Assembly: GCA_944386485.1 (NCBI GenBank)
Contig: CALXBG010000112.1
Coordinates: 1 to 64,000 of the forward strand
Source of the DNA: an uncultured Pygmaiobacter sp.
Lineage (GTDB): Bacteria > Bacillota > Clostridia > Oscillospirales > Ruminococcaceae
DNA length: 64,000 nucleotides
Reading direction: 5' to 3'
Shown here: positions 1-8,313 of the stretch, in pieces
How positions within the stretch are numbered: position 1 is the first letter of the stretch
How the letters are laid out: every line of letters begins with the position of its first letter
Position numbers and translations under genes: made by a program
The notes under the pieces: model-generated
What the model was told of the DNA's origin: nothing
The model's database searches: none
What the model saw: only the letters and a program-made list of their open reading frames with translations

Positions 1-130
1 ATATTTCCTCACTTCCTCTCTTGGTCTGCGTGGACAATTAGAAAGCCGTTTTCGGCGGTTTTGGTATTGCAATATGCCCTTTGCCGTTTTCGCGTCTGCA
101 AAGCCGCATGACACAAGGGCTTTTGCCTGT

Positions 131-349
131 CTATTTGTCCATGCTGGCGGGCGTTTTCCGCGTCTTTTTGCCGGGGCAATAGGGACACTCTTTGAAAACG
201 CAAAACTCATATTTCCATTGTGGGCGGTAGAAATGGCAAGTGCCGCAATCTTCCTCATCTCCGGCACAACCGGATTGATAACGGTCCCCTCCCGGGTTCG
301 GATGCATGCGCAGTTCACACGCCGTCGTCATGCCCTCTGTGAAATACAT
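131..349 (-). CDS. small cysteine-rich protein, unknown function
   Basis: This 72-residue ORF has an AGGAGG-type ribosome binding site about 10 bases before its ATG. It carries seven cysteines (residues 11, 28, 35, 38, 50, 55, 58), including two C-x2-C pairs (35/38 and 55/58), which suggests a small zinc-binding or rubredoxin-like knuckle. I do not recognise the family. It lies just beyond the hairpins that follow the rlmD copy at 603-1754 and points the same way. Its position at a gene-poor edge next to an rlmD 3' end makes a mobile-element cargo or accessory protein plausible. Function is not assignable from sequence; coding status rests on the ribosome binding site and the clustered Cys pairs. 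Confidence 0.5.
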   Translation of the reverse strand: MYFTEGMTTACELRMHPNPGGDRYQSGCAGDEEDCGTCHFYRPQWKYEFCVFKECPYCPGKKTRKTPASMDK

Positions 350-379
350 TCCGGCTGTGCCTCCTTTCCTGCGGGCATA

Positions 380-413
380 AAAAAACGCCGCAGATTTAGA
401 AGAAATCTACGGC
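380..413 (-). terminator. intrinsic terminator downstream of rlmD copy 1
   Basis: On the minus strand an 11-base stem (GCCGTAGATTT with AAATCTGCGGC, one mismatch) with a 5-base loop is followed by GTTTTTTAT. This is a well-formed Rho-independent terminator that would end transcription leaving the rlmD pair at 603-3151, just before the ribosome binding site of the Cys-rich ORF. Confidence 0.75.
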
Positions 414-421
414 TTACCCAT

Positions 422-456
422 GAGAAAAGGACACCGCTTACACGATGTCCTTTCTC
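422..456 (-). terminator. second tandem hairpin, terminator-like
   Basis: GAGAAAGGACA pairs with TGTCCTTTTCTC across a 12-base loop, directly upstream (in the minus direction) of the stronger terminator at 380-413. The 3' arm is T-rich but there is no clean U-tract, so it may be an auxiliary terminator or an RNA stability element. Confidence 0.4.
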
Positions 457-602
457 GTCAAGTATTTAATTTCTTGTGTTCCCACACTCCATATCAATGA
501 CTACCGAAACGGTAATATAGTCCTCAATACGCTTATTACGGAATTTATCGCCCTCTGCGTCAAACACCACATGACGGGAAAAGTGCCTAAATCTAAGGAT
601 TT

Positions 603-1754
603 CTACAAGGCTTCTCTTTGTAGCAACACTATTGTCTCCACATGTTTTGTGTGGGGAAAGAGATCCACCGGTTGAATCTGATCGACCCGATAACCGCCTG
701 CTGTCAGCAACGTGAGATCGCGCCGCTGGGTCTCCGGATTACAGGAGATATAGACTACCCTTGGTGCCGCAAGATGCAGCAGCGCATTCAAAAATGCCTC
801 GCTTGCTCCCGCGCGCGGCGGATCAAGAAAGACAAGGTCGGCATGCTCTCCTGCTTTTGCCATCTGGGTCATCAGATCACCCGCGTCCGCATGCAGAAAC
901 CGGGCATTTTTGATCCCATTGCTGCGGGCATTCCTACCGGCATTCCGCACCGCCTCGGGATTCAGCTCTACACCGAGCACCTCCTTGACACGATCGGCGG
1001 CGATCAAGCCGATCGTCCCGATCCCGCAATAGGCGTCGATGACCCGTTCGGTTCCAGTCAGACCCGCAAAATCAATTGCGGTTCTGTAAAGCCGTTCGGT
1101 CTGGGTATGGTTGATCTGATAAAAGGCGCGTGAGCCGATGCCAAACCGCTTGCCGCAAAGGGTATCCAGAATATAACCTCTGCCATAAAGCACCTTTTCC
1201 TGATCTCCAAGTACTGCGCTGGTGCGCCGGGGATTGATATTTTGCACCACGGTAGTCACATCGGGACAGGCTGTCCGAAGCAGCCGCACAAATTCCCGGC
1301 TGCCGGGAAAGAAAGAGGAAGGGGTTACCACGGTGACCGAACATTCTCCGGTTTCCACTCCGCGGCGCAGCAGCAGATGGCGCAGCAGTCCGCTGCGCCG
1401 GTCTTCATCATAGGCAGAAAAGCGGCAGCGGTTCGCAGCATCAAGAACAGCATGCAGAATTTCGGCAAGTCGCCGGTCGACCAGCAGACAATCCTGAAAG
1501 GGGACAACTCGATGCGAGCCCTCTTCATAGAGTCCGCAGTCCAGTCTCCCATGCCTAGTTGTAAAGGTGGCAATCGCCTTGTTGCGATAGTGCAGCGGAT
1601 CTTCCATCCCGAGGATGGGCAGCGGTTCGCAAAAATCCCCAAGTAGGGCTTTGGCCTGTTGTTGCTTTTGCCGCAACTGCTCGGGATAGGGAAGGTCCAA
1701 CAGCGGACAGCCACCGCAATGCCGCGCTTTGGCAGGGCAAGAATAAGATTTCAT
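603..1754 (-). CDS. rlmD: 23S rRNA (uracil-5-)-methyltransferase RlmD/RumA family, TRAM-less copy
   Basis: 383-residue SAM-dependent rRNA m5U methyltransferase. Cysteines 6, 13, 16 and 89 match the [4Fe-4S] ligand set of the RumA family. The SAM-binding loop is DAYCGIGTIGL (240-250), followed by DPPRAG (311-316) and the catalytic nucleophile in SCNPET (Cys338). Unlike the neighbour at 1778-3151 it begins directly with the cluster motif and has no N-terminal TRAM RNA-binding domain. It lies 23 bases after that paralogue in the same operon. The C-terminal H-V-E-T stretch is where integrative elements often insert into rum genes, and the sequence beyond the stop is gene-poor. Target uracil (747 or 1939) cannot be told from sequence. 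Confidence 0.93.
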   Translation of the reverse strand: MKSYSCPAKARHCGGCPLLDLPYPEQLRQKQQQAKALLGDFCEPLPILGMEDPLHYRNKAIATFTTRHGRLDCGLYEEGSHRVVPFQDCLLVDRRLAEILHAVLDAANRCRFSAYDEDRRSGLLRHLLLRRGVETGECSVTVVTPSSFFPGSREFVRLLRTACPDVTTVVQNINPRRTSAVLGDQEKVLYGRGYILDTLCGKRFGIGSRAFYQINHTQTERLYRTAIDFAGLTGTERVIDAYCGIGTIGLIAADRVKEVLGVELNPEAVRNAGRNARSNGIKNARFLHADAGDLMTQMAKAGEHADLVFLDPPRAGASEAFLNALLHLAAPRVVYISCNPETQRRDLTLLTAGGYRVDQIQPVDLFPHTKHVETIVLLQREAL

Positions 1755-1777
1755 GCATTTTCCTCCGAAAAGGATTT

Positions 1778-3151
1778 TTACTTTACAGTAAAATCCGACT
1801 GTTCGTTGCGGGTCAGAAGCAGCACCGCCTCAACATGCCGGGTCCGGGGAAACAGATCGACCGGCTGCAACCGGCGAAGCTGATAGCCGCCCTGTGCGAG
1901 CAAGCGTGCATCCCGCGCTGCGGTGGCGGCGTTACAGCTGACCATTACCACCCGAGCGGGGGACATCTGAAGGACTGCATCGATCGTCTTGCGGTCACAG
2001 CCTTTGCGGGGGGGATCGAGCACGATGAGCGACGGCTGAAGGCCCTCGTCTGCAAGTTTAGCTGCCGCAGCACCCGCGTCCGCACAGAAAAAGTCCGCAT
2101 TGACCCCCATCTGTGCAGCGGCTTTCTTCGCGCTCTCGACCGCTGCGGGGACGATCTCCACCCCAATCAGCCGGCCGACCGCATCCGACATCGACAGCCC
2201 GATGGTTCCCGCACCGCAGTAGAGGTCGAGCAGCAGATCTTCCGGTTTTGGCTCGGCGAACTGCTTTGCAACCCCATAGAGCTGTTCGGCGCCCGCGGTG
2301 TTTACCTGATAAAAAGAAAAGGGGCTCAAGGCAACCGGCACACCGCACAGCGTATCCTCAAGTAATCCGTTGCCGAACAGAACCTTCTGGCGAGGGCCGA
2401 GGATGACGTTGGTGTTTTCGGTATTGAAGTTCAGCAGAAGCGTACAGACGGCAGGGAAAGCTTCCTGCAGTCGGCGGGCAATCTCTTCCTCCCGCGGCAG
2501 CTTTGTGCCGTTGATCACAATGCAGGCCATGACTGCGCCGCTCTTTTCAGCATGACGAAGATAGAGATGCCGCAGCAGACCCTTGCCGCTGGTTTCATCA
2601 TAAGTAGAAATGCCATACTCGGTGAACAGGCCACAGAGGAAATCTGCGATTTCATTGAGCAATTTCGGCTGAAGCAGACAGTCGGAACAGGCAATCACCC
2701 GGTGGCTGCGGGGTGCGTAAAAACCGGCGAAGACCCGGCCGTCCGGGCTGGTGGCGAGCGGATACTGCACCTTGTTGCGGTATCGGTCAGCCGATGGGGA
2801 GGCAAGACAAGGGGCAGCAGAGACAGAGAAACCGCCGATTCGGTCAAAAGCATCCTGCACAAACTTGGTTTTAGCAGTCAGTTCGCCTTTATAACTGATC
2901 TGCCGCAGCGCACAGCCGCCGCAGCGGCCAAAGGCAGGACAGTCCGGTTTGATCCGCCCCGCGCCCGGCTCGATCAGCTCGGTAAGAATACCGAAAGCAA
3001 AATTTTTCTGAAGCTTTGCGATCCGTGCACGGATCCGGTCGCCCGGCAGCGTAAAAGGAACAAAAACAGCCTGACCATCCACTCGGCCAACTCCATTTCC
3101 GTCGCTGGCCAGATCAAGTATTTCGAGCTCTACGATCTCATTTTTTATCAT
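1778..3151 (-). CDS. rlmD: 23S rRNA (uracil-5-)-methyltransferase RlmD/RumA family with TRAM domain
   Basis: 457-residue full-length member: N-terminal TRAM domain (about 1-60), Fe-S ligands Cys71, Cys77, Cys80 and Cys158, SAM loop LDLYCGAGTIGLS, a DPPRKG motif and catalytic Cys406 in SCNAAT. It methylates C5 of a uracil in 23S rRNA using SAM. Its ATG directly follows the stop of the lipoprotein gene and its ribosome binding site (GGAGG) lies within the last codons of that gene, so the two are translationally coupled. The downstream TRAM-less paralogue follows after 23 bases, giving a tandem pair with different RNA-binding architecture. Confidence 0.95.
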   Translation of the reverse strand: MIKNEIVELEILDLASDGNGVGRVDGQAVFVPFTLPGDRIRARIAKLQKNFAFGILTELIEPGAGRIKPDCPAFGRCGGCALRQISYKGELTAKTKFVQDAFDRIGGFSVSAAPCLASPSADRYRNKVQYPLATSPDGRVFAGFYAPRSHRVIACSDCLLQPKLLNEIADFLCGLFTEYGISTYDETSGKGLLRHLYLRHAEKSGAVMACIVINGTKLPREEEIARRLQEAFPAVCTLLLNFNTENTNVILGPRQKVLFGNGLLEDTLCGVPVALSPFSFYQVNTAGAEQLYGVAKQFAEPKPEDLLLDLYCGAGTIGLSMSDAVGRLIGVEIVPAAVESAKKAAAQMGVNADFFCADAGAAAAKLADEGLQPSLIVLDPPRKGCDRKTIDAVLQMSPARVVMVSCNAATAARDARLLAQGGYQLRRLQPVDLFPRTRHVEAVLLLTRNEQSDFTVK

Positions 3152-4120
3152 TTATTCCTCCGAGGACATCTGGGTTTGGGAGAGAATCATGGGTTCCAGT
3201 ACCGTGAAACGGGATTCACTCATCCGTTCTCCGGTACCATCGGCGGGATCCTTTCCGCTGGCCGCATTGGCGGCATAGGTCACAATCAGCTTTGCGGCAT
3301 CTTCAAGGTCAAAGCCGCTGCAGGCAAGTAACCGGGTATCTTCGGTTTGAACCGTACCGGCATCTGCACCAAGCAGCGCCGCTCCAACGCCTTGTTCTTC
3401 GCAGACCGGCAAGACTGAATCTACCACAGAGGAATCTTCAATCAGAACCAGATCGGTTTGTGGGTTTGCCAGCAGCGTTTCAGACAACGCCGCAGCAATA
3501 TCCTGTGAGGCGTCCTCTGTGCAAAATACAATCGGATCATCGCTGTAAATGCCCTGATTTTCAAAAATACGAAGAACTGAGAAAATCCGGTCGCTTGCTG
3601 TGCTCTCCTTGGTAACTACCAATGTCTGAAGCAGCTTGTCCCCATTCTTATCAGGGATCTGCCCGTTTTTATAACATTCGAAAAGGGTCTGGCCCAGCAG
3701 TTCGCCCTCACTCTGCGGACTCGAGCCGATATACCAGCATTGATCATAACCGAGCATAGTCTCTTCATCAGGAGCAGCCCCACAAAAAATAATCGGGGTG
3801 AGGGAAGAGCGGGCGGCCTCAATATAGGTTTCCGCCTGCTGTGATGCCGAGAGACAGATGATCAGCGCGTGAAGGTTTTCATCTTCAATCAGCTGCTCCA
3901 GCTCCTGCGGGTCGGTGTCCAGAGCAACAGCGTTTAATTCCGCTTCCTCTGCGGCGGAAAGCAGCTGGGATTCCCCGACCGAAGCATATTCACCCGCATC
4001 GGCGCCAGCGCTCAAAATAGCGATAGACGGCTGCTGTGCGCGGGTGCAGCCAAAGAACAACAAAAGGCAGCAGAGCGGCAAGACGATAAGCCGGAGAGAA
4101 TACGAAAGAATGCGGTTCAC
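3152..4120 (-). CDS. lipoprotein with periplasmic-binding-protein-like fold
   Basis: 322 residues with a signal peptide and lipobox ending at Cys25 (LFFGC), so it should be anchored on the outer face of the membrane. The body resembles the sugar-binding family of periplasmic binding proteins (Peripla_BP_4 type), with alternating hydrophobic strands and phrases such as PIIFCGAAPDE and TDLVLIEDSS. No ABC permease or ATPase gene is nearby, so it is an orphan. Its start overlaps the araC stop by 4 bases, implying co-translation with the regulator, and its stop abuts rlmD. A sensing role coupled to the AraC protein is possible but is inference; a degenerate transporter component is the alternative. 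Confidence 0.7.
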   Translation of the reverse strand: MNRILSYSLRLIVLPLCCLLLFFGCTRAQQPSIAILSAGADAGEYASVGESQLLSAAEEAELNAVALDTDPQELEQLIEDENLHALIICLSASQQAETYIEAARSSLTPIIFCGAAPDEETMLGYDQCWYIGSSPQSEGELLGQTLFECYKNGQIPDKNGDKLLQTLVVTKESTASDRIFSVLRIFENQGIYSDDPIVFCTEDASQDIAAALSETLLANPQTDLVLIEDSSVVDSVLPVCEEQGVGAALLGADAGTVQTEDTRLLACSGFDLEDAAKLIVTYAANAASGKDPADGTGERMSESRFTVLEPMILSQTQMSSEE

Positions 4121-4959
4121 GGTTGGCCCACCTTTCCGCTGGACAGATATTTGCTTGGAGGAACCCCCTTGACCTTCTTGAAAACGCGGGAGAAATAAAA
4201 CTGATCAAAAAAGCCTACCGACGTCGCGATCTCCGCGATCGAAAGATTTCCCTGACGCAGCAGGTAACAGGCCTCATTGATGCGGTAATTGGTCAGATAG
4301 TCGATCGGAGATTCCCCAACATTGCTCATAAACACCCGATAGAGGTGGCTGCGCGAAATACCAACCGCTTTTGCAATGTCGTCGATCGCAATCTCATGGG
4401 AATAGTTGAATTGGATAAACTTGATCGCACTACTCACATAGGCGCTGCTGCTGGTCTGAGAACGATTTTCCTGCCGCTGATTTTCCTTCATCAGTTCCGC
4501 CAGAAACAAGTAGAGGTATCCGACCATCAGCGCCTCGCTGTAATTCTCCGGTCCGCGAGAGAGAAAAATACTAAACAGCGTATCCTTGACCTTATCCGGG
4601 TTTTTGCAGGTGTGAATCGGGTTGTCGACCGCAAAGGGCAGTTCGAGAACCAGTTTGTTGGCATTTGAACCGTTAAATCCAACCCAGTAATATTCCCATG
4701 GATCTTCCTGATCTGCGGTATAGCAGATCAACTGAGAGGGCTTTGCAAGGAAAACATCTCCACTCTTTACCTCATAGGTAACGCCATTAACGACAAAGGT
4801 GCCTTTTCCGGCTGCAACATAATGGATCAGATAATGGTCACGCACGCCCGGGCCCCAGGAATATCCCTTTTCGCAGCGCTGAAGACCGCAGTTATAAATT
4901 GACAGCTCAATATTATTAGTTTGTGTTTGCTTGAAACTCTGCTTGTAGATATTTGACAC
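4117..4959 (-). CDS. AraC-family transcriptional regulator with cupin-like sensor domain
   Basis: 280 residues starting at a GTG behind an AAGGGGG ribosome binding site. The N-terminal half (about 20-140) is an AraC-type cupin ligand-binding domain, with a conserved G-K-G-T-F strand and P-W-E-Y-Y-W-V-G-F phrase typical of sugar regulators of the RafR/MsmR/YesN type. The C-terminal half (about 175-275) holds two helix-turn-helix motifs, including DIAKAVGISRSHLYRVF and the signature IAEIATSVGFFDQFYFSRVFKK. It is transcribed divergently from the galactokinase gene and overlaps the downstream lipoprotein gene by 4 bases, so it probably responds to a sugar and may control galK. The ligand is not identifiable. 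Confidence 0.92.
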   Translation of the reverse strand: MSNIYKQSFKQTQTNNIELSIYNCGLQRCEKGYSWGPGVRDHYLIHYVAAGKGTFVVNGVTYEVKSGDVFLAKPSQLICYTADQEDPWEYYWVGFNGSNANKLVLELPFAVDNPIHTCKNPDKVKDTLFSIFLSRGPENYSEALMVGYLYLFLAELMKENQRQENRSQTSSSAYVSSAIKFIQFNYSHEIAIDDIAKAVGISRSHLYRVFMSNVGESPIDYLTNYRINEACYLLRQGNLSIAEIATSVGFFDQFYFSRVFKKVKGVPPSKYLSSGKVGQP

Positions 4960-5052
4960 GAAAAACCATCCCCCTTCCGCAACCGGAAACGATTTAAGAA
5001 CATTGTATCAAATGAATCATCAAAAATCCATATAATATCACAAATAACTTAG

Positions 5053-5081
5053 TTTACGATGCCGATCTGGTTTGTTATAAT
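5053..5081 (+). promoter_or_regulatory. galactokinase promoter (-35/-10) in the araC-galK divergent region
   Basis: TTTACG at 5053-5058 and a perfect TATAAT at 5076-5081 are separated by 17 bases, pointing at galK. A weaker araC-directed -10 (TACAAT, plus-strand 5002-5007) lies in the same intergenic region (4960-5152). An AraC operator is likely between them but no clear repeat could be picked by eye. Confidence 0.65.
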
Positions 5082-5152
5082 GAAAAAAGAAACGTGGCCC
5101 ACGGAGGCTTGGGAAAAATTTGAAAGACAAACTTTAATGAGGTGAAGTTGTC

Positions 5153-6454
5153 ATGCTGAAAACGCAGGAACTGATCGAAAAGATCCATGCCGGCAGCTAT
5201 GATTCCGCTTTTAGGGCGCTGTATTCTTGCGCCGATCAAGCGGAGGTCGACCGTCAGCGCGCACGTTACATCAAAGCGGTTCAAAGGTTTGAGGAGCTTT
5301 ATGGTGCGGGGCGCGAGGTTGCAATCTACTCGGCGCCTGGGCGCACCGAGATCGGCGGTAACCATGTTGACCACAACAACGGTATCGTCATGGCTGCAGC
5401 GGTCAATCTTGACATCATTGCGGTGGTTTCCCGCAACGACTCGGAGATTGTTCGGGTGAAATCCCATGGCTTCCGTGACGCTGATGTAGTTGACCTGTCA
5501 AAGGACGGGGTCGTCGAGCGGGAAAAGGGGCGCAGCAGCTCTTTGATTCGTGGTGTTGCGGCTCGGATCCGTCAGCTGGGCGGAAAGGCTGCCGGTTTCG
5601 ATGCTTATACCACCAGCGATGTTTTGCGGGGAAGCGGCCTATCCTCGTCTGCGGCCTTCGAAGTAGTCATCGGTGCGGTCTTCAACGGTGAGTTCAACGA
5701 CTTCCGGTTCACCCCGGTCGAGATTGCACAGATTGGCCAATACGCGGAAAATGTCTATTTCGGTAAGCCCAGCGGACTGCTTGATCAGACCGCCAGCAGC
5801 GTCGGCAGCGCGATTACGATTGATTTCAAGGACCCCACCGCACCGGTTGTTGAAGAACTTTCTTTCAATCTGGCGAAGCACGGACTGTTTTTGTGCATCA
5901 CCGATACCAAAGGCAGCCATGCGGACTTGACCGACGATTACGCCGCAATTCGCGCGGAGATGGAGCAGGTCGCGGCCTTCTTTGGCAAAAAAGTATTGCG
6001 GGAAGTGGACGAGGCAGACCTCTTTGCCTCTCTTGCCCAGGTTCGTGAAAAGACCGGCGACCGTGCAGTACTCCGTGCAATTCATTTCTTCGAGGAGTGC
6101 CGCCGCGCGGTTGCGCTGCGGGAGGCGGTTCGGCAGGATGATATGGAGAGCTTCAAAAAGCTGATCATTGCCGGTGGCCATTCTTCTTTCGAGTACAATC
6201 AGAATGCGTACAGCATCCGTCATCCGCAGGAGCAGGGGGTTCCTCTTGGCCTTGCGCTGAGCCAGAAGGTGCTGGAGGGCGCTGGTGCCTGGCGGTTACA
6301 GGGCGGCGGATTTGCTGGAACGATTCAGGCCTTTGTTCCGGCCGATCGGCTTGAGCAGTATATTGGTGCGATGGAATCGGCGTTCGGCAAGGGAAGCTGT
6401 TATGTTCTCAATGTGCGTAACTTCGGCGCGGTTCAGGTCAACGAGAAGCTTTAA
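5153..6454 (+). CDS. galK: galactokinase (GHMP kinase family), divergent long form
   Basis: 433 residues, ATP-dependent phosphorylation of galactose C1 in the Leloir pathway. The galactokinase signature is present in altered form (GRTEIGGNHVDHN, 63-75, versus the usual GR-NLIGEH-DYN), followed by the GHMP ATP-binding loop RGSGLSSSAAFE (159-170), PSGLLDQ with the catalytic Asp, and the C-terminal GGGFAGTIQAF motif. It is about 40 residues longer than the E. coli enzyme, mostly at the N terminus. Start ATG follows GAGGTGAA. It is divergent from the AraC regulator and ends at a strong terminator, so it is a single-gene unit with no galT or galE nearby. A related sugar as substrate cannot be excluded. 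Confidence 0.9.
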   Translation: MLKTQELIEKIHAGSYDSAFRALYSCADQAEVDRQRARYIKAVQRFEELYGAGREVAIYSAPGRTEIGGNHVDHNNGIVMAAAVNLDIIAVVSRNDSEIVRVKSHGFRDADVVDLSKDGVVEREKGRSSSLIRGVAARIRQLGGKAAGFDAYTTSDVLRGSGLSSSAAFEVVIGAVFNGEFNDFRFTPVEIAQIGQYAENVYFGKPSGLLDQTASSVGSAITIDFKDPTAPVVEELSFNLAKHGLFLCITDTKGSHADLTDDYAAIRAEMEQVAAFFGKKVLREVDEADLFASLAQVREKTGDRAVLRAIHFFEECRRAVALREAVRQDDMESFKKLIIAGGHSSFEYNQNAYSIRHPQEQGVPLGLALSQKVLEGAGAWRLQGGGFAGTIQAFVPADRLEQYIGAMESAFGKGSCYVLNVRNFGAVQVNEKL

Positions 6455-6478
6455 TCCTTTTAGGTTTGATGAAAGATC

Positions 6479-6516
6479 AACAGGCCGCGCTCAAAAAGCG
6501 CGGCCTGTTCTGTTTG
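6479..6516 (+). terminator. intrinsic terminator after galK
   Basis: AACAGGCCGCGCT pairs perfectly with AGCGCGGCCTGTT across a CAAAA loop, followed by CTGTTTGTTCTTT. The stem is GC-rich and 13 bases long. Confidence 0.9.
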
Positions 6517-6624
6517 TTCTTTCAAATTGATCGATAAAAAGAACGACAGATGTAAGAGTTTTACGCCGATGGTCGTTTCTTTTCCGATTGAACAAGCGGA
6601 TATTCTAAAAAAGGAGGTGTCTGG

Positions 6625-7893
6625 ATGCGAAAAAAATTGTTTGGTTTGTTTCTGATCTTGGTCTTTCTTTTGAGTGGATGTAGCGGGATTATAGATTCTT
6701 TGCAGCAAGAGATTTCCAATGCCCGGCGTCCGGACGCCCCGCTCGCAGAGCTGCCTTATATCGACGAAAACATCGAAACCAGTTTTGAGCCACAGGTTCT
6801 GGATTTCTATTATCAGCAACTTCAAGAGCCGGAGGAGCAAAAGATCTACCGCGCTTATCTGCAATTTTTGATTGACGCAGACAAAGAGTCGGTGTATCTC
6901 AAGGGAACCTATACCCGCGAGCAGGTTTCTGCTGCAATGTATGCGTTGCAGTATGACTATCCGCAGTTTTTGACCCGTGGCTGGCGTTATCAATGTACCT
7001 ATTACTCAACTGCATCCGGAAAGGTAATCGGCATTGAGCTTGCGCCGGGAGAAGAGGACTATGACTATTCCAGCGCGCGTGAGCAGCTGTATCAGGAACT
7101 CTCGGAGATTCTTTTTCTCGCACAGGAATACAGCGATCCTTGGGAGCGTCAGCTTTTTCTCTATGATCTGTTGATTGACCGGGTTACTTATGACCGGAAT
7201 ACCTCAGCAGAACTGCTGCAAGAGGGATCTCCTGGACAACAGCTGTCACACACCGCTTATGGCGCATTGGCAACCGGCAAGGCCGTCTGCGATGGATATA
7301 CTTACGCGTTTCAACTGTTGTGCAGCTATGCAGGAATTCCCGCCACGACGGTGATTGGAACAGCTCAGGTCGAGAATACCGCTGCCGATAACGGGCAGGA
7401 GAACCATGCATGGAATCTGGTTCGGATTGGCAATGAGTATTATTACTGTGATCCAACCTGGGACGACACCGGTGATCAATATCTTGATTCTGATGGAACC
7501 TTTATCACAGCGCCACAATCTACTGAAGGATTGAGACAGATTCTCCCAACGGTTACGCATCAATATTTTAACCTCTCTTATACCACAATCGCGCAAAATC
7601 ACCAGTTCAGTACATATTTTGCTTATCCTGAGCGGACCGGCACTCCGCAGGACTATTATTCACGCAAGGGGTTAGTTCCGGCGTCCCGCGGAGAGCTTGA
7701 GCGATTGATCTCAGCAGCCTGCCAAAATCTCTCACAGGGAGATGTGGGAATTGAGTTTCGGTTTGGCTATTCCGTGCCGGATCCGGCACAGGAGGTTTTC
7801 GACCGCATGAGACTGATCGGAATTCATAGCACCGCGGTGGTCAGCAGCCCTCAGGCAGAGGACCTGGGGTGTCTTGTTTTTGTCTATCGATAA
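6625..7893 (+). CDS. lipoprotein with transglutaminase-like (cysteine protease fold) domain
   Basis: 422 residues. A signal peptide with lipobox LLSGC places Cys19 as the lipid anchor. The central part carries a transglutaminase-core domain with the expected triad: Cys222 in GKAVCDGYTYAFQLLC, His261 in ENHAWNLV, and Asp276 in YYCDPTWDD. Family members occur as surface proteins in Firmicutes, often tied to cell-wall or spore-coat processes, but the substrate is unknown. The N-terminal 170 residues and the C-terminal 120 are not recognised. Ribosome binding site AAGGAGG lies 8 bases before the ATG. It stands between the galK terminator and the TSCPD gene, in the same orientation. Confidence 0.85.
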   Translation: MRKKLFGLFLILVFLLSGCSGIIDSLQQEISNARRPDAPLAELPYIDENIETSFEPQVLDFYYQQLQEPEEQKIYRAYLQFLIDADKESVYLKGTYTREQVSAAMYALQYDYPQFLTRGWRYQCTYYSTASGKVIGIELAPGEEDYDYSSAREQLYQELSEILFLAQEYSDPWERQLFLYDLLIDRVTYDRNTSAELLQEGSPGQQLSHTAYGALATGKAVCDGYTYAFQLLCSYAGIPATTVIGTAQVENTAADNGQENHAWNLVRIGNEYYYCDPTWDDTGDQYLDSDGTFITAPQSTEGLRQILPTVTHQYFNLSYTTIAQNHQFSTYFAYPERTGTPQDYYSRKGLVPASRGELERLISAACQNLSQGDVGIEFRFGYSVPDPAQEVFDRMRLIGIHSTAVVSSPQAEDLGCLVFVYR

Positions 7894-7936
7894 AGGAATT
7901 GCTCGCCTTTTCAAAATCAATGTGGTAAAATAAAAA

Positions 7937-7955
7937 AAACGGTAGAATCCGTTTT
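7937..7955 (+). terminator. short weak hairpin between the transglutaminase and TSCPD genes
   Basis: AAAACGG pairs with CCGTTTT across a TAGAAT loop. The stem is short and AT-rich, so it is at best a weak or partial terminator before the next gene. Confidence 0.35.
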
Positions 7956-7985
7956 ATAATCGAAAAAATAGGAGGATACATCGGC

Positions 7986-8246
7986 ATGAGCTACTTGCGT
8001 AAAAATGTTGGAACCTGTTCCCGCAGCACCGAGGTGACCCTTACCCCGGATGGCGTCATTGAGGATGTTGTGGTCGTCGGCGGCTGCGACGGAAATTTGA
8101 AGGGGATTCGCCAGCTGCTTCGCGGCATGAAGGCAGAGGATGCAATCGCCCGAATGAAGGGTGTCAAATGCGGCAACAAGGGCACTTCCTGCCCTGAGCA
8201 GATCGCATTTGCGCTGGAAGAGGCTCTTGCCGCACAGAACGGCTGA
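7986..8246 (+). CDS. TSCPD domain protein (TIGR03905 family)
   Basis: 86 residues matching the short stand-alone TSCPD family, whose domain is also found at the C terminus of class II ribonucleotide reductases. The conserved core includes VVVVGGCDGNLKGI (about 28-41), where the Cys is characteristic, and a C-terminal G-TSCPEQIAFAL motif that gives the domain its name. Cysteines at 10, 29, 57 and 64 suggest metal or thiol chemistry. The ATG follows AGGAGG. No ribonucleotide reductase is nearby, and the biochemical role of the stand-alone protein is not established. It ends at a strong terminator shared with the convergent gene. Confidence 0.88.
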   Translation: MSYLRKNVGTCSRSTEVTLTPDGVIEDVVVVGGCDGNLKGIRQLLRGMKAEDAIARMKGVKCGNKGTSCPEQIAFALEEALAAQNG

Positions 8247-8265
8247 TTAAAAAATTATTTGCATT

Positions 8266-8310
8266 AAAAGAGATCGGCAGGTCACAGATGATCCTGCCGA
8301 TCTCTTTTTG
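8266..8310 (+). terminator. strong terminator after the TSCPD gene, probably bidirectional
   Basis: AAAAGAGATCGGCAG pairs perfectly with CTGCCGATCTCTTTT across a 13-base loop and is followed by T residues. The reverse strand also has an A/T-flanked end, so it can serve the convergent gene that ends at 8314. Confidence 0.88.
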
Positions 8311-8313
8311 TCC

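Noticed and set aside
38..109. 23-residue minus-strand ORF at the left edge
   Set aside because: No ribosome binding site and no recognisable content; mentioned only as part of the edge region.
445..675. 76-residue plus-strand ORF across the rlmD 3' end
   Set aside because: No ribosome binding site, overlaps rlmD and the hairpins; protein-like content is on the other strand.
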